The position numbers and the translations under genes were made by a program. Source: Anas platyrhynchos (lineage: Eukaryota; Chordata; Aves; Anseriformes; Anatidae). Taken from it: a stretch of DNA of 64,000 nt. The stretch lies in contig NC_092591.1 in NCBI RefSeq assembly GCF_047663525.1, positions 32,645,001-32,709,000 on the forward strand, read 5' to 3'. The notes beneath the pieces were generated by a model. That model had not been told where the DNA came from, searched no databases, and saw nothing but the letters and a program-made list of their open reading frames with translations. Positions 1 to 14,200 of this stretch are shown in pieces. The stretch's first letter is position 1; every line of letters begins with the position of its first letter.

Positions 1-2295
1 TCGGCCAGCGAGGTGGAGAGCATGCTCATGAGCTCCCGCTCTGCCGTCAGCCGCCACATCTGCTCCCAGCCCAGGCGACGCAGGCGGTCCAGCAAGAGCA
101 GGATCACCCCTGGGTACCAGGACAGAGGGCAGTGGGTCACCAAGAGAGCACAGCAATCTGCGTGCCTCCAAGTTTTGGGGCATGCCGCTTCTGTGCATCC
201 ACCCACACAACCTCCAGGACACTGCAGCAGCTCCTTGTGCCCACACAGACTCTCCTGCCTCACCTCAGCCTTCCCCAGTCTCCCCACACCACATGCTGAC
301 CCATCAAGGTGCAGGGCCAACCCCAGCAGTCCATGCTCACCCGTGTTGAAGCCTCGTCCCAGGGCTGGCCATGGTCTGTGGTTCTTCCAGAGGTTGCCCA
401 AATACCAGTCGCTTTGGTTCTCCACCAGCCCGATCACCTGCTTATCTGAGGAAAAAGAGGGGCACACATGTGGCCTGCCCCGCTGCAAGTTTGGAGAGCC
501 CAAGCAAACCCATTGCACTGGTGCTGTGGCTGATGAGCGCCACCACACTGACGGGCAGTGGGCCAGAGCTCCAGCAGGTCCTGCGGGCACCCTGTCCTCA
601 CCAGAGAACTTCCCAAAGACGGCCCAGAGCTCAGCGATGTCGGTGGCGAAGGTGATGTCGGTGTCCAAGACGATGACTTTGGAGAGGTTGGAGGGCAGCG
701 CCTTGGTAAGCGTCAGCTTCATCAACCCATAGATGCCGGAGTAGTGCTTGTTGGGGATCCACGACACCTCTGGCTGCAAGGTGACACGGTCTCAGGGCCG
801 GGCATGGCCACGCCCTTCCTTTCCCGGGCACAATGGCTGTGTTCTCGTGCAGAGGAGGCCAGCAGAGGGGCAGAGCCTCTGAGCAACCAGCAGGGTTGTG
901 GGACCAGTAGAAAAAGAGTTAAGTACCCCCCTCCTCCCAGCCGCTCCTGCTGTTCCCCTGTGACCCTCCAAGTGCCTGGCTGGGAAAGAAAAGGGGGAGA
1001 GTGCAGAGGGGATCAAGTGCCTGCCTTCAAGTCATCGGCGTTGTAGAAGCTGACGTGGACAGAGGGCACCATCCAGGACTGGAAGAGCGTCTGCAGGATC
1101 TGGTGGGCCACCGAGTCCGTGATGAAGTGGAAGTGGAGGGGGTTTTTCCTGCCAAGGGCAATGCAGCGGCACTCAGCACCACAGCAGGAAGAAGCAGACG
1201 TGGTCCCCATCTCTCCCACCCCTGCCAAGGGACAGAAACCAGGGCCCATGGAGAAAAGCCACCCCTGGGGGGAAACAAACCACCCTTCTGTCCCTTTAAG
1301 CCCCAGCAATGACACGGGATGCAGAGGGAGGACTCTCCTCCAGAATTGCTCATCTGCAAACCCCAAACCAGCAGGCCTCTGGCCCAGCACACCCCCGTTA
1401 CCTGTGGAAGAGGATGGATTTCACCAGGGTGACCACATCCCGGCTGGCGTTGTGTCCGGCACACACAATGGCAACGTGCAGGAGCTGCCCAGAGACAAAC
1501 ACAGCGCTTTTCAGACCGACCCCCCCTGCACAGGACTTTCAGATCCTCCCGAGCTCAGCCAGGGCTCTGGCCTCCTGCCGGACATCCCCCATCTGCCGTG
1601 GCACCGTGCTGCCGCGGGCACCCACCTCACACTTGTGCACCACCCGCTGCTTGGGACAGGCTGTGCGGTTGCTCCTCTCACCCCCGAGGGGGGACCCATC
1701 CTCGGCAGAGGCCCCCCATGGTGGGCTGCCGTCGCTGCCGTCTGCCTGCACCCGTCCAAGCTGCTGGCGGAGCTGCTGGTTCTCCTCCTCCACCCGGCGC
1801 ACCTGCAAGGCCAGCGCCTCCCGCTCCACGTCGCGGCTCGGCTGCTCGCCCAGGCATGGCGACAGCAGGAGAAAGCGGCCATCTGTGTGGACACAGAGCG
1901 GGATGTGCGTTGGTCGTGGCAAGGGGAAGTCGATGAGGTGATGCTAAGCCAAGGAGGGACTGGGGGGAATGGCGGGACCAAGTCCCAACCTGAACAGAGA
2001 GGTCCTAGGACACACCACGTGTCCAGACAACGTCACAGCTCTGCTCCCCCAGACCCCAAGGATGTCCCTGGGAACCTAGAGGCCAGGTACACCCACAGCA
2101 ACTTGCAAGGCCACAGAGCGACCCGCCCAAGGCCTTGGCATCCCCTGCCCACCCTGTGCTTCCCTTGAGCTGAAGAAGGCAGAGAGCCCACTCACATTCG
2201 AGGCTGCCCATGAAGAGGTAGAGCCAGGAGAGGAGGACGGCCAGGATCACCGTGGCGAGCAGCAGCTTCAGCTTCACACGCCAGGAGCGCAACAT
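1..2295 (-). CDS. LARGE2: LARGE2 (GYLTL1B) xylosyl/glucuronyltransferase, N-terminal part, seven coding exons, cut by window edge
   Basis: Golgi type II membrane enzyme that extends the xylose-glucuronate repeat (matriglycan) on alpha-dystroglycan. Coding exons on the minus strand: 2295-2196, 1882-1626, 1484-1402, 1148-1025, 773-602, 445-341 and 109-1 (incomplete). Frame is kept across all junctions. The ATG at 2293-2295 opens a short basic tail, then a membrane anchor at about residues 9-29 ([18 protein letters not shown]) and a coiled-coil stem ([19 protein letters not shown]). The first glycosyltransferase domain (GT8 type) starts at [17 protein letters not shown]. The metal-binding DxD is seen in [11 protein letters not shown] (about residues 225-227), followed by [18 protein letters not shown]. 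About 316 residues are present, so the rest of GT8 and the second (GT49-like) domain lie off the left edge. LARGE1 is the alternative, but the PEX16/MAPK8IP1/CRY2 neighbourhood fits LARGE2. The donor after exon 4 reads GC rather than GT. Confidence 0.96.
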
Positions 2296-5200
2296 GGTGG
2301 GCTGGTGGGAGCAGGGCGCTGAGGATCAGGTGGGCAGGCCCAGCCCGGCTGGCCCCGGCATCCTAGAGCCTGTGAGGGGCAGGGAAGCAGAAAGAGGAGT
2401 CACTGACAGCCCCACAGCCCTCATGTGGGTGCCTCAGCGTCCCCCAGTCCTTATCCCGGACTGACTGCAGGGGCTGTGAGGGGACGGACGCCCCCCAGCT
2501 CTCCGGGGACACCCTCCCACAGCCAGCATCCTCCTCCCCATGCTGGGGAACCTGGACACCCCCAGACCTGCCCCACCACCCCCATGGCCGTCAGAGGGGG
2601 GAACTGCATGAAGGGGAGGAGGGAAGGAGTGATTTCACTCCTCACCATCCCACGGGCTGAGGGGAGAGCACGAGAGCTCCCAGGGGAGGAGACGCCGTCC
2701 TGCCCCGCTGCGCTGGGCCGGGGCTGGTTAATGCTGCCTGCCCTTGAGAGGGAGAGCAGAGCCCTCCCCCACCACCTCTGCAGGCTGAAGGGGCCGGGAC
2801 TGCTCTTGAGACACCGGCCTCAAGGACGTGGCCGGGCTGGGCGAGCCGTGCTGCCCGGCCCGTGAGGAGATAAGCGAGGAGACCGAGCTTGGGACGCTGG
2901 CTGCCTTCCCAGCCCTCCTGCCAGAGGGTGTAGGGGAACTCCGGCAGCGTCCCTTGTCCCTTCCCCAAGTCCCCAGTGGGTCAAACGCCTCCCCCTCTGC
3001 TCACCGGGCTGAGCACAGCTACCCGCCCTGGCTAAACTTTGGGGAAAATCCCGAGCAGTTTGGTGAAACTCATTTCCCAGAGTGCTGGCTTAAAGGGACA
3101 CAAGGCCCAGGGGCTGCAGGAGCTGTGGGGGCAGTGGGGACCTGGGCACAGTGCCCTCACCACACCGTGGGCATGGCCACCGGCCCTGCAGGAGTGACTG
3201 GAAACTGGGGCCTGCGTGGGGAGGAGGCCGCGGCAGTGAGGGTGTGAGACAGCCCACAAAAAACTCCATGTTTGAGAAGGGGGAAGCTCGAACACAGCCA
3301 GGAGCTGCAAAACAGGAGGGATCCCCCCGGGATCTGCTGCCCATGGGACCCCCAGCGCCCTGCCTGCCCCCTGCCCTGCTGGCCTCAGGATGGCACCGTG
3401 CTGCCTGCTTTGTCCCCACGTCCCAGCCCGCTGACTGGGCTGGGGGAAGCGCCACTGTCCCCACACACACAGCTGGAGCCACCTGTGCCCTGGCCACACA
3501 GGGCTCCCCGTCCTCCATGCCCAAGTTGTCCTTTTCATGTGGGGAGCAAGCGGTGGAAACCCACGTTGTCCGCCACCTCCTGAGGAGAAACAACCCAAAC
3601 ACGGGGGCAGATAGCCTCAGAAAGCCCTGCCTGACCCCAAGAGCCAGCTGTGCAGGGCACATGAGGGCCCCATGAAGCAAAAAACCCGTGGGTGAGCAGC
3701 CAGCCTCCCCTGCCTGCCCCAGCAGGAGCCCCAGCCCCTGCCCTTGGCCCCGCATCTGGCGGCGCCACAAAAGCCCCCACAAAAGCCCGCGCTGCCTCCC
3801 GATGAATGGGGCGGATTAGGGTCTGCTCCCCCTGGTGTAAACCCCATAGCCCATTGATGTGCAGATGGCTGAGGGGCCGCTGGGGCTTGGGGCCGAGGCA
3901 GGGCTGGGAGGGCACCACCACCCGGGCCAGCCTAGGCAGCCCCCGGACAAGAGGAAAAGGGCTGAGAAGCCGATCGATGGAAATACGACTTGAGTGCCAA
4001 CAAAGGAGGGACAGGCTGGGGGCACACAGCAACACCCCAGCTGCTCTTGCTGGCCCCTTTAGCCTCCCTGCCCCACTCGTCTGCAGCCCCATGGGCCCTC
4101 CCTGTAGGGAACTGCACCCCCTGCATGTGAGCACACTACTGGGACGGCAGCTTTAGGGGACAGAAGGAGACCAGGAGCAGCAGCAGGACCACTGGCAGAG
4201 ACCCCGGGGAGGCACCCAAGGACTCCATCCCCTCCGTAGCACCCCCAGCCCTCCTCACCTGGCCTCTCGCTTGCCCCCCAGGCAGCGATTTCCTTACCTG
4301 CCTTCCCCTTCTCCTCCTCCCAGCGCCTCCTGAGCCGGCTCACAGCCCGCTGCTGCAGCTCCCTCCTGGGTCTGCCTTTCCCAATCCTCTTTTTACTCCT
4401 CCCTTTCAGATCTGACACTTCCCCCCCTCCTCCCCGCTCTCAAACCCGAGCTCCCCCCCGCACGCCCTGCGCTGGCCCCCCTTTCGGAGGAAGAAAGAAC
4501 AAACAAGACGAGATTAAATTCGCTTGCTACTCAAGAGCCCCCAGCGCCAGGGGCACGGAGTTGCCCAAAGTGAGTCAGGACAAATCTGCCCTCAACTCCC
4601 AGCTCCGGGGCCTCACGTACCCCTCCTTTGCTGCGGTAAGGGCAGCGTTAGGATTAATTACCCCATGTCCAACACCTGCCTCCTGCCCTCCCAGGGCAGG
4701 TGCAGGAGGTTTTGTCCACACATAGGACACTGGGGGGGCTGGAAGACAGCAGGGCCTACCTTGGCTGGCAGAGATGGGGCGTGTGGCCAGCATGGCAAGG
4801 ATGGGGTGCTGCCCTGCACCTCTCCTAGCTACTGAGAGAGAGGAGATCCTACCTGTGGCCTGAATGATGAGGACGAGCTGTGAACACTGCTGTAGGTGCG
4901 CGAAGGATGGAAGAGCTGCCCACCTGCAGCCAGGAGCAGGGCAGGCTTGCTCCAGCCCCCCCCCCAGGCTGGGGAAGCGGGGCTCCCCAAGGAGCACAGA
5001 GTCCCACAGAAGGGATGGCAGCAGGAGGAGCGGGAGGCTGGGGCTGGGAATGCTAACTATGCAGAGATTGCCTCTACCTGCAGCTCCCCCGCGCCTGGCC
5101 CCAGGGCTGGGGAAAGCCAAGGGACAGAGCACAGGGAGGAGCCCCTGCCCTCCGCCTGCCCTGCCAGGAGCCCAGGAGGATGCCCGGAGCAGGCAGGGTG

Positions 5201-8200
5201 CAGCGGGAGGCAGCCCCCACCGCCAGCATGGAGGGATCGAGATGCAACCGCCTGCATAGCAGCGGAGATGAAACGCAAATTGCCCCCCACCCCGTCAGCA
5301 AAGGGCGAGCTGCAGCAGCAAGCACGGGCCTGCCTCATGGAGACAGAGCAGCCCCCGAGCTGCAGGGCTGGGGCGGGCTGGGTCTCCACCCAGGCAGCAG
5401 AAATCACTGCCCCAGGAGATGCGTTTACCTCCCGCTCGGGCGGCTCTTGCCTGTCCTTGCAGAGCCCCTGTCGGAACAGGCAGTCGCACCTTAACAGCGC
5501 CTTTCTGCCCTGCCCAGCCCCGCAGCGCGAGGAAACCCCCGGGCTGCCCCGCTCCGAGACAGTGGGGCCAAAAGCAGGCTGTCAGGGGGACCCGTCCTGT
5601 CCCTGCCTCGTGCTTTCCATCACGTCTGTACGGCCGTGGGGAGGAGATGGCCAGCAGGAAGGCAATTACACAGCCTCTCCTCCCCCGGGCAACATTAAAC
5701 ACGCAGCAAGGGGAGAGCAGGGCTGGATGAGGCTCCCACAGACCGGTGACTGTGGCACTGTGCAGGGGGCATTGCTCACAGCGTGGGACACGCGCTGGCC
5801 TCCCCACAGCACTCCTGCTTTCCCCATCCAGCTCTTCCCTCCCTCCAGCCCACGCGCTCAGCCCCCTGCCCTCCCTGCTGTCTCCTTGCTCGCGCCAGAC
5901 GAGCGCTGCCAGCGGTAAGATGAGAGGTTTCCCAATACCGCTGCTCTCCATTTCCAACCCCTGCACAAGGATGCGGGGCAGAAGTGCTGTCCGCAGCAGG
6001 TTGGCCTCCCTCCTTCCTTCCCTCCCCCATGCTTCTCCCAGCTGTGCTCTCCCCAGGAGCAGGGCAGCTCCTGCTTCTGCTTCAGCAGGGATGGGGACCG
6101 TGGCACATGGGATGAGAGGCTCCGTGTCCCTAAGGCCGGTCTCTTGCTGGAAGAGGCTGCCAGCAGGCACACTCCTCCCACCTGGACTCCCCCGTCTGCA
6201 GGGACTCCAGGGCAATATCTGGGTGATAGGGAGCTCCCACAGCATCCCCTCATTTTGGCTCGGCAGCTGCCCGCTGAGCTGTGAGAGCTTAGGGAGAGCT
6301 GGCACAGGTCACAGGGCAGCCCAAGGCTTGCTCCACCATCCCATTCCCCCCCAGGCACTACAAATGAAGAGGTGGCCAGGCTGGCCCCAGCAAGGAGCAG
6401 AGAAGAGGCACCACACTTCAAAGAGAGGCAACAGGGGATGATCTTTTGCTTTTCTGAGTAGATGGGAGGGGACAGGCTGGTCCCTCGTTCAGCATGTCAC
6501 CTGTAAGCTATGTGCAGCAGCACACAGCTGACACAGTGACATGCAGCTCGTGGTCATCTCCCTGCCCTGTCACCCAAGTGACTCTGCCCAAAGAGGGCTG
6601 CACCAGCCCGGGGATACCACACAAGCAGTTCAGAGCAGAGCAGCTGCAGGAATTTACAGAGGCGGAAAGGAATTTGGCTAGGAAAGCAGGATTAAAAACC
6701 CATGCTCCGGATTACCCCTCCACCCCTCCTTCCCCCAGTCTTATGATAAGCAACACTTCAGTGAGAATTTCACCTCCATTTTCACTGGAAAAGAGAAGCT
6801 GTGGCAAAGCAGCCCCCATACTCTAGAAATGGGATCAAGCCACGGAGTGAGACACCACAACACGGACTGTAAACCAAGAAAGTGTCGTCATCCCTCCGCC
6901 ACCACCGAGCTGCAGAGAAAATTGCAGCTAAGACCAACATTTCCCTGGGTCAGCAGCCAGCTGTGCCTCAGTTGTGGCTCACTCCTGTGCATCAAGTTCT
7001 TCCCAGGCCCACGAGATTATCATTACTCAGTTCTGCAGCTGCACGAGTTCAGCTTTTTACTCCACAAAGGTCACACAGAAAAAGCTACGCTCTCCTGAGA
7101 AAAGCATGCCACGCAGGGAACGGGAGCGGTCACTGAAGGGTGTTAATTGAAGCTCCCAGCTTGGTCAGAGCAGGGACCTTCATCACCAGACTGTTTCCTT
7201 TCCTCTCCCAGAGCACGAGGAAAACAGCAAGTCCAGACTGGGTCTGACACGGGCACACGCCTCACTGCTTACCTCTCTGCATCTGAAAGCCCAGGAAGGC
7301 ATCAGGGAGCGACTCCTCTTGGCAGAGATGCCGATCACGAGGCCCTGCGAGATGCAGCCCGCTCCAGCTAAGCACAATAGCCCTCAACCACGCTTGTGGG
7401 GACACCGGGGCAGCAGGGTGCTGCATTTGTCCATCACAGGACAAATTAATTTCCCCTCGCAGGGGAATCAGTGGGACAGAGCGGTCTGGATCACACTTCC
7501 ACGTGCTAGGCCTGGGTTCCCTGCAGGAGCACTACAAGGGACAGAAGGACCCTGCCTGCCTCTTGATACAGAAGAGGAGCAGCATTTGGGCTGGTCTCCA
7601 ACTTCCTTCCCTCTGTTGGGATTAGGTTTCTAGTATCTGCATTTCTGCTGACGACTGTGTTGCAGCTAATGGCCAGCTCTGAAGCCAGGAGGTTCACCGT
7701 GTCCTGGTCTCCGGACGTGCCCCAGGCACCGCAACCTGCTCACCCCGGCCATTTCCTGACACTTCTGCTGCTGCGGGCTTGCAGCAGACGCAGTTCCTGT
7801 GGTCAGAGCTGAGAGGTAACAGCAGGGTCAGCAGTCGGCAGCTCCTGCTTCTGTCCAAGTCTGCCTGCAGCAAGCCCCCTTCCAGCTCCTGCTCTGCCCT
7901 CAGCACAGCCGGAGCACACACCACTCACGTCCCACACAGCAAAGGGATGGGAACGTCACTGAGCCAAACAGCCATGCCTCAAGTTTCCAGCTCGCAGTGT
8001 CCGTGTGTGTGCAGCCCTCTCCCTGCTCACCAAGGTAGAGGCTGGCAGATTCCCCCCTACAAAATCTCCCTCTGCCCTGAAACACTCGAATAACCTGCAC
8101 CAGGAGCTGCTCCCCAGCAGGACAAGGGAGAGCATGAACAACATCTGACTAGATTTAACCCCTACAGATGTTTGTGGAGTCTGCGCCATCTCGTGCAAAA

Positions 8201-11200
8201 CACCAGGTTAATTACAGCAAAAAGGAGACAAAGTGACCCCAGCCACCCAGGACCAGCACGCTGCTTGGAAAAGCCCACAACAGGCACTATACTATCCTCC
8301 TCACAGCCCCAAGAAAATGCCAGGGGCAGGGCTCTGAGCCAGGCCCCCAGGTGCCTCCAGTGCCTCGTCACCCGCAGAGCAGGGTGAGTGTTTTCAGCTG
8401 AGTAGTTATTGATTGAAAACTGCCTTTTCCAGACAGCTCAGAGCTATCTGCTGCTTCACGACAAGTTTTGGACAAGAACAAAATGCTTTGTTTTCCAAGC
8501 AAAAAGTCTCATTTTGCATTGTTTTGCCTGAAATTGAGCTGTGCTACATTTAAAAGATAAAAAGGTACCTCAAACTGGGTTGTGTGTGTGTTTTTTTTCT
8601 TTTCCTCCAGCTTTTCATTTTGGGCACTAAATCAAGCAATTAATTACCTGCTCGGTTCTGCTCTCCAGACAAGCTGCGAGCATCACACGCCGAAGGGACG
8701 GAGTAGCTCTGCCCAGGCAGCAGTGCTGAGGTCGGTGCTGATGTTTCCTGCACTGCAGGCTCTGTTCAGAGCTCAGTTCGAGCCCTCCAGAGGGCACTTG
8801 CCTGGAGGAAGGACAGCAGGGCACAGCGCGAGCAAAGGGTGAGAAGCACAGACACAGCCTGGCCTCTTCAACTAGAGACTGGCCCAAACTGGGAGCTGCG
8901 TTCGAGCAGCCACTCGCATCTTCCTTGCCCAGAGCTATTCCTGGCATTGATGCCCTCAGTGTCCAAACAGGGCTGAAAGCAGAGCTCGTCCACAGAAGAA
9001 TGGAACAACTGCACTATAAATAGCAAATCGGGATGGCTCAGGGCAGGCTCTGCCCTGCCCTGAGGGAGGCTGTTAAGAAGTCCAAGCAGCAGTAGTACCA
9101 GTCAGAGCGCCCTGGGCACTTTATAGCCCTGGAGTGATACCTGAGCCACAGAGATGCTTACGCATTGCAAATGGGCTCTGACACTGGAGGCAGAGCTGTT
9201 GGTCAGGCTGAGACTGCTAACTTATCTGCAAAAAAGCACAGCCGGCATTTTGCAAACTGGCAACTGAGGAAGCAATGGATAGGAACAATAGGATGGGAAG
9301 GTGGTTCCCAGAGCCATGGGGAGAAGGAAAAATGCTCCCAGTAGCCAAACGCCGTGTTGAGCCTTTCCAGCACTCCTCCTCACCTCATCCTGGTGCTCAC
9401 TGTCTTTCCATCCCTTGTGTTCCTCACACTGCTGAGCCAAATCCTGAACCTCAACAGCAGGGGACAAAGGCAGGGAGGAAGCAACATGCCTTGACCCAAC
9501 CAAGTGACAGATAAACTCAGGATTAAAGCTCACATCTTCTGCAAACCGCTGGAACCTCTGCAATACCCAGCCCACACCAGGAGTGGGACAGATGAGAGCA
9601 CAGCCCACTCGGTGACCATCAGGGTCGAATTCCCCTCCTACCCTCAGGACATCTCATCCCTCCAAGCCATACCCCTGTCCTCCCTGCCAGTGCCTCCATG
9701 TGGAGCAGGAAGCACTCAGCCTTCCCCTTCACACTGACAGCATCTGTCCTATAAAGATGTCCTCATCCTCCACAGACGAGGAAGCCACTAACCTCACACA
9801 GCCCTGCCAGATACCAGCCTCCTGCTCCCAGCAGGTAGCCCTGAGCTTTCAGCAGCACAGGGATCACAGTGCTGCAGCACGGCTCACTCGGGTGTATGCG
9901 GGCAGTAAGAGTGCAGGACTGACAGCTGGGAACACAGGGAGAGGTGTACGCACACAGGGAAAGCACAAGACCCAGAACAAATCATCCAGCATATAAACAC
10001 ACACGTGCCGGGAAGGAGTTGCTTCCTCTGCCCGAAAGTGTTGCTTTTTTTTCCTGTCAGAAGAGGAAAACAGCACTCAAAAAAAACATTAAGGAAAGCT
10101 TTCTGCTGCCAACCATGAAAGCCTGGCGGAACTGCTTTGGAGGACAAACAGCAAGCAGGAAAATCACAACCCCTCGCTTTACTGCTCCTGCAACACCCAA
10201 GACAGCCAGGGCACAAGAAATGAAGACAGCCAGTGCTGCCTATAAGTCCACCTTGAGAAGTGCCAAAGCCCACAACTCACCTCCCTCCGCCTTCTCCCTG
10301 TCCCCCTTCTTCCTCTTGTGCCACAAGCAAGAAGAGCGGGAGAGGTCTCAAGCGTGGCCAAGTTTCCACTTCAGGGAAAGAAGGCTGATAACTGACCGGA
10401 CAGGATGCGAGCACCCATTGAGGAAAAGGATTAGTAACCCCCTAATCTGTACCTTTTAGAGTCTAAGCACTTTGCTTTGCTCTCTAATTAAACCACAGAG
10501 CGCAGAGTTTGCCAGAAGGGGTAGAACAAGGAGGAAGAAGGAAAGGGAACAGAGGCTGTGGCTTAAGATTCCTTGTGGCTTAAATGCAAGGCAGGGGGGT
10601 CACCGGTGGGGACGTATTTCACCTCAAGTGCAGGCAGGACTGCTTCACATCCTGCCTCCTCCCCGAGGCAGCATAGCGGGGCTGAGGGCAGGCTGCAGAG
10701 GAACCTGCACCATGTCCTGGGGGTAGCAGGGGAGGGAGCGAGGGGCTGTAAGACAGGATGAAGCTTTACCTGAGGCAGCCTCACAAGTTCATTTGCCTCC
10801 TGGGAAGCCACATGAGCTCCAAGCCACATTTATGTCTCCTCTTCCCAGACCCGGCCACACAGAAGTGCCTTGTTCCAGCGCTTATCTGGCCCCAGGCTGG
10901 GAGGGGCTGGTGCCTCACTGCCCTGGCACCCACACAGCACGTTCAGCTCTGTGCTGCGCCCATTAGGGGCTCCCTGGCAGGAGAAACCTTCCTGGCACAG
11001 GTAAAGAGGGAAGCCTTTTATCACAGCCCATGACAAACAAAGCAGCTCACATAACGTTTCCCTCGAGCTCTGCTGGGGCCCACGTGCCTACGCTGAGAGG
11101 AGGCAGCAGGCCCGAGCCCCGCTCCTCGCTGTGGCACGCAGCAGGGACAGCCTCAGCAGGAAAAACTACCCAGGCAGCGGGGTCAGAGGCTCTCTGGGCT

Positions 11201-14200
11201 GCCCCACATAACCACGAGCTGGTGGCACGGCTGGGAACGGGGAAGGTTTCGTCTCCAAAAACGCTCTGCCCCCCGCGCTGCCCCACCACACCAAGGGGGG
11301 TGCCGGGGCAGGCTGTCACTCCCGCGTTCCTCTCTTCCCTCGCTCCTATTCTTTGGAATTCCTCTCTTCTGTTTGCTTTGTTTCAGCCCTCAATGAACAG
11401 GAAGAAAAGGGAAGGAGCCTTGACAAATCCGATCAAGGCACAGACATGCTGAGGCCCCCTCCCGCTGGCATGCCAAGCCCTGCACTAATGAGGGGTGGAG
11501 GAGAGGCAGCCGCTGAGAACAGTGGCCCCACAGAAACCCCTGGTGTAAGGGACAGAGGGAAAAGGAGCTGCTGGAGCAGAACAACACTAGCACAAGCTCT
11601 CAGCCTTCAGAAGAGGGTCTTCACGTTTCCCTTGGCCCAGAGACCTTGCTCCTCAGCCCCAGTCCCAGTCACTGGCTGCCCACTAGACTAGAAACAAGCA
11701 CTAGACCACACTAGGGTTGGGTGAGAAGGATCCAGATGCACACATTCAAGGGAAGTTCAACTGAAACAAACAGCCACGGAGATGGGACCACGCTTTATTC
11801 CAATGATTCCTACAGGAATCTGGTATTTCCCCGCAAGAGCTGGCCCACAAGGGCTTACAAGCATCAGTGTTTCCTCCAGAGCCTCCCCACTGGTCCCAAA
11901 CACCACACATCCAGTAAGGAGGCAGCCCGCAGTGCCATGCAATTATCCCCAGTTTACCAATTTGGATACAGAAACACTAAGAAGGGAAGAGAGCACAAGT
12001 AACACGTCTACTCAGCAAGACAGATAACCAACCTTTGGAGGCTGCCAATGTTGCAGGGGTACCCAGGAATGGCTGGAGAAGCTGGCAGGGCCTGGCGGTG
12101 GCTGAGGATCACCCTCTAACTGGGGATTCTCAACCTGAGGGGCAGAGAGCACATCCCAGCTGTACTACTTGAGGGTTTTGCAGCTTGCTGTCGCCTGAAA
12201 CCTGAAAGACAAAGTCACATGAAGAGCTACTGGATAAGAGAGCTGGGGGCCAGGCCGTGGCACAGCCAAGAGGGATATAAATCATAAGTAGCACCACCCA
12301 GCACCTTGATCCTCTCCCTTTCCTCCAGCTTGCTCCAAAGCAGAGCTCAGCATCGCCTGAGGCTACCCAACCAGCCCATGGGAGAATATCTGAGTGCTGC
12401 AGATCAGTGCCCCATCCTGCAGCACGTCCCCACACACTCAGCACAGTGGCTGTGGCTTTGCCAGCACTTCTGGGATGCTCCATGGCAAGTCCTCACACCA
12501 ACTCTTGAGAAGGAGCCGGGTGAGGAAGACAAGTTCCCTGGCCCCCTCCCAGATGACAGCAGCAGCAAGTGTTGAGCTTGGAAGGCAGCGAGGGGATTAA
12601 CTATCACGTCCAGTAACCCGAGCCCCTGCAGCATACCCTGGGCAGTCCCAGGGGTGGGTCAAGAGCCTGTCCAGATAGACGCACAGCCCGGAGAGAGACA
12701 AGATAAAGGCAGAGAGAGAGCAGACAAAACCCACCAAGCCACTTGTACTGCTGGGAGCCAAGAAGCCTGCACACACCACTCCTCCCATGCTGGGATCACA
12801 CCCAGTGCACCTCTTCCCTCTGGCTCCCATGGGGCTGGGCACACGCACCCCATACCCGCCTGCTTGGATGGATAAGCATCTTCAAACCATGTGCCAAAAC
12901 AACTTTCTGGTCTGCTCCACCTGCTTTACAACCCTGAACAGAGCAGTGAGTGCGCAGTGAGCCCTCCACCACAGCACCCACTGCTCCTCTCTATCCATAG
13001 CAAACCCCAGGTCAGTCTGGCACAGCACAACACGAAACCAGGTAGGCATCATCAGTCCCAACAAGGGCTGGTAATAACAACAGCACAACAGCTTCCACCT
13101 GAGCAGTAAAACCCAGCAACTCCAGTGAAGAAATACAGCACCACTGCCCAGCAAAACCCTCCTGTAGCAGCAAAGCCTGATGCCTCTGCAGGTCTCCCGT
13201 GGTATCTGGCTACGAGGTGGCAGCCAGTGACAGAGGAGGGAACCCTGCACGTCAGTAATGAGACATCTCCTCCATCATCCCCACTCTGATCTGTCAGCTC
13301 ACACCTCAGACCTAAAGCGTCTGGAGGGGGGGACCTGGAACAGGGATATTTCTGGGATAGAGGGAAGGGGATAGGAGTCAGGATGCAGAAACAGCCTGGC
13401 CCAGGTCCCCTTGCAGTCACAGCCCTCCCTCAGGCGTTCCCAGAGCCCTGCGTTTACAGGGGTCAGCTCAGCAGGTAAGAGTCAAGCCTCTGGCACCCAC
13501 CTGGACTAGGAAGCAGAAGCTGCCCGGAGCACGGCCGTGGCGTTGCAACAGCTGAGGGCTGGATACCAAAGGCACCTTCAGCAGGGGTGGCACCGAGCGG
13601 GGAGAGCCGGGCACGTGTCTGCCACACAAGGCAGCACTGCCCGCCGGGATCCTCCCCAGCCCTGCCAACAGAAAGCAAACTCCCCGCGGAGACGTGGCGA
13701 GAGCCTGACCTCCAGGGCACAGCCCGCATCTGCTGCAGGCCACCAGCAGCTGCCCTGCTCACCCTACCGCAGCAGCACCGCCTCCCTCAGCGCCCGGGGA
13801 GCCGGCCGAATCTCTCCCTTGAAGTGTGTCCATTAACCCGGGCCGCCAGAGAACTGCGTGTCCAGAAGTTTTTTCCAGCTGCATCACATGGTTATTAAAA
13901 GATATCGCGTCCCAGCCTGGAGTGCAGGCAGATTTGGGATGTTACGGGAGAGGCTGCACGTTGCCAAGTGAATCAGAGAGGGGAGTTATCCGAGCAGCAG
14001 CCCAGAGCCCTAAACAGCTTGCTGGAAAAGGCAGGAGGCGGTCGGGATCTCACAGCAGGGCTCCACACACGTTGCCAGACATGCTGCTCCTCCTGGGAAG
14101 CCACAGAGCCTCTCTTGCGGCCTCAGCTAAGCTGGGGAGGGCAGTGGCACCATGACAGAACAGCAAGAAAATGCCCCCAAGTCAAAAGGCCCATTCAACC

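Noticed and set aside
1119-2168. 349-codon open frame on the plus strand
   Set aside because: It overlaps LARGE2 exons 2-4 in antisense, and the translation has no recognisable domain.
5295-6305. 336-codon open frame on the minus strand in the LARGE2-PEX16 spacer
   Set aside because: Low-complexity, GC-driven frame with no family features, no convincing splice structure and a rival open frame on the other strand.
9480-9550. Second MIR-like stretch in the LARGE2-PEX16 spacer
   Set aside because: The similarity to the MIR core is too short and too diverged to support by eye.
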